Program-made: the position numbers and the translations under genes | Source of the DNA: Bacteroidaceae bacterium | Lineage (GTDB): Bacteria; Bacteroidota; Bacteroidia; Bacteroidales; Bacteroidaceae | Assembly (NCBI GenBank): GCA_024695315.1 | Contig: JAILIJ010000051.1 | Coordinates: 1-6,858 of the forward strand | DNA: 6,858 nucleotides | Reading direction: 5' to 3' | Shown: one piece after another, positions 6,072 to 6,858 of the stretch | Layout: each line of letters starts with the position of its first letter | How positions within the stretch are numbered: position 1 is the stretch's first letter | Notes under the pieces: model-generated | Database searches by the model: none | The model's input: the letters and a program-made list of their open reading frames with translations, nothing else | Told to the model about the DNA's origin: nothing

Positions 6072-6079
6072 CAAAGTTA
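6072..6079 (-). promoter_or_regulatory. rpoD promoter -7 box
   Basis: The minus strand reads TAACTTTG, an exact match to the Bacteroidota -7 consensus TAnnTTTG, 30 bp upstream of the rpoD ATG. Transcription would start near 6065 and give a leader of roughly 25 nt. The -33 TTTG is not recognisable at 19-21 bp spacing (AGGT/GGTG instead). A second exact -7 match, TACATTTG at 6242-6235, also lacks a -33 element and could be an extra start or chance. Confidence 0.6.
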
Positions 6080-6140
6080 TAAATAAATTTCAATATTACA
6101 CCTTTTACTCCTAAAAAATTTAATCTCATATATCATTTTT

Positions 6141-6172
6141 TTTGATGTTAACATATATTTTCATTAAATTTG
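6141..6172 (+). promoter_or_regulatory. rarA promoter, perfect Bacteroidota consensus
   Basis: TTTG at 6141-6144 is followed after exactly 20 bp by TAAATTTG at 6165-6172. This matches the Bacteroidota primary-sigma consensus TTTG-N19-21-TAnnTTTG at every defined base. Transcription would start near 6178-6180, leaving a 5' leader of about 135 nt before the rarA ATG. Confidence 0.8.
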
Positions 6173-6313
6173 CAAATTATAAAGACAATAAAATACTTTG
6201 TAATTAAAGTACACAAACGATTTCAGTACTTATACAAATGTAAAAATCCATTGTATATATATTTATATGTACAGTTTAATATTAAAGTTATTTTCAAGAT
6301 AAATATTTTAATC
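6173..6313 (+). other. AT-rich 5' leader of rarA
   Basis: About 135-140 nt lie between the predicted start of transcription and the rarA ATG, with no ORF of note. A 6-bp inverted repeat, AAGTAC at 6207-6212 and GTACTT at 6226-6231, flanks a 13-nt loop. No known riboswitch pattern and no Shine-Dalgarno sequence were seen; the bases just before the ATG are A/T-rich, as is usual in Bacteroidota. Confidence 0.4.
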
Positions 6314-6858
6314 ATGTCACCACTTGCAGAAAGATTACGTCCACAGTCTATTGATGATTACATCGGACAAAAACACCTTGTGGGTGAAGGTGCAGTCATA
6401 AGAAGAATGATAGAACAAAAACGTATAAGTTCTTTTATCCTTTGGGGACCTCCTGGTGTAGGAAAAACTACGCTTGCTAACATTATTGCAAAAACTCTTG
6501 ATGTTCCTTTCTTCACTCTCAGTGCTGTTACATCCGGAGTTAAAGAAGTCAGAGAGGTGATTGATAAAGCAAAAGCATCGCGTTTTTTCGGACAAAGCGA
6601 AAGCGGAAACACAGCTTCTCCTATCCTATTCATCGATGAAATTCACCGTTTCAGTAAATCACAACAAGACTCTCTACTTGGTGCCGTCGAACAAGGTGTT
6701 GTTACTCTTATAGGAGCAACCACCGAAAATCCGTCGTTTGAAGTAATTCGTCCTCTACTTAGTAGATGTCAAGTCTATGTTCTTAAATCGTTGGAAAAGG
6801 ATGATCTCATGGAGCTTCTGCATACAGCAATATCTAAAGATGTATTTCTAAAGAATCG
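6314..6858 (+). CDS. rarA: Replication-associated recombination protein A, AAA+ ATPase (partial, 3' end outside window)
   Basis: RarA (MgsA) is a clamp-loader-like AAA+ ATPase that acts at stalled replication forks and at ssDNA junctions. The window holds the first 181 codons of a protein usually near 420-450 residues. It starts MSPLAERLRPQSIDDYIGQ, the standard N-terminus of the family. Motifs: Walker A GPPGVGKTT at 45-53 with Lys51, Walker B FIDEIHRF at 106-113, sensor 1 GATTENPSFEV at 134-144, and the likely arginine finger in LLSRC (Arg151). The C-terminal tetramerisation domain lies beyond the edge. It is transcribed divergently from rpoD from its own strong promoter. No defect is visible. 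RuvB and DnaX are excluded by the ATTENPSFEV segment. Confidence 0.97.
   Translation, partial: MSPLAERLRPQSIDDYIGQKHLVGEGAVIRRMIEQKRISSFILWGPPGVGKTTLANIIAKTLDVPFFTLSAVTSGVKEVREVIDKAKASRFFGQSESGNTASPILFIDEIHRFSKSQQDSLLGAVEQGVVTLIGATTENPSFEVIRPLLSRCQVYVLKSLEKDDLMELLHTAISKDVFLKN

Noticed and set aside
5329..6114. Plus-strand open frames opposite rpoD
   Set aside because: Antisense shadows of a highly conserved gene; compositions rich in Ser/Arg are typical of such shadows.
6335..6633. Minus-strand open frames opposite rarA
   Set aside because: Antisense to the conserved AAA+ region of rarA, with no promoter or family resemblance.
1..6858. CRISPR array, tRNA/rRNA genes, insertion sequence or phage attachment site
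   Set aside because: No regularly spaced repeats, no tRNA-like cloverleaf, no transposase, integrase or terminal inverted repeats with target duplications were seen.

Overview
The window looks like chromosome of a Bacteroidales bacterium, most likely a Prevotella-type genome. The evidence is a short primary sigma factor without region 1.1 that starts MRQLKITKSITNRES, a promoter of the Bacteroidota form TTTG-N20-TAnnTTTG, low GC content, lipoproteins of Bacteroidales type, and no clear Shine-Dalgarno sequences. The genus is inference; the order is well supported by the sigma factor.

Layout, left to right. Positions 1-200 hold the middle of a short-chain dehydrogenase/reductase (SDR) on the minus strand. 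It has about 50% GC, and its N-terminal half is missing where AT-rich DNA begins. Positions 205-340 are a structured AT-rich intergenic stretch with two interleaved inverted repeats. Next come a small lipoprotein and uracil-DNA glycosylase (ung), both on the minus strand.

A hairpin separates ung from a compact minus-strand gene set read right to left. In transcription order this is: a secreted 192-residue protein of unknown function, a clostripain-type (C11) lipoprotein peptidase, an HPr-kinase/PEPCK-like P-loop kinase, a SipW-like S24/S26 peptidase, and a PqqD-like protein. The C11 gene is interrupted by one in-frame TGA between its catalytic His and Cys. PqqD-like proteins bind leader peptides, and HprK-like kinases and S26-like peptidases recur beside them in ribosomal-peptide (RiPP) maturation loci. 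The set therefore resembles a reduced peptide-processing locus, but no precursor, radical SAM enzyme or transporter is visible here.

The right end is housekeeping: rpoD on the minus strand with a terminator hairpin, then a 272-bp divergent intergenic region, then rarA on the plus strand, cut by the window edge. The rarA promoter is a textbook Bacteroidota promoter. The rpoD promoter has an exact -7 box, which also shows that the first upstream start codon (TTG) is not the real one.
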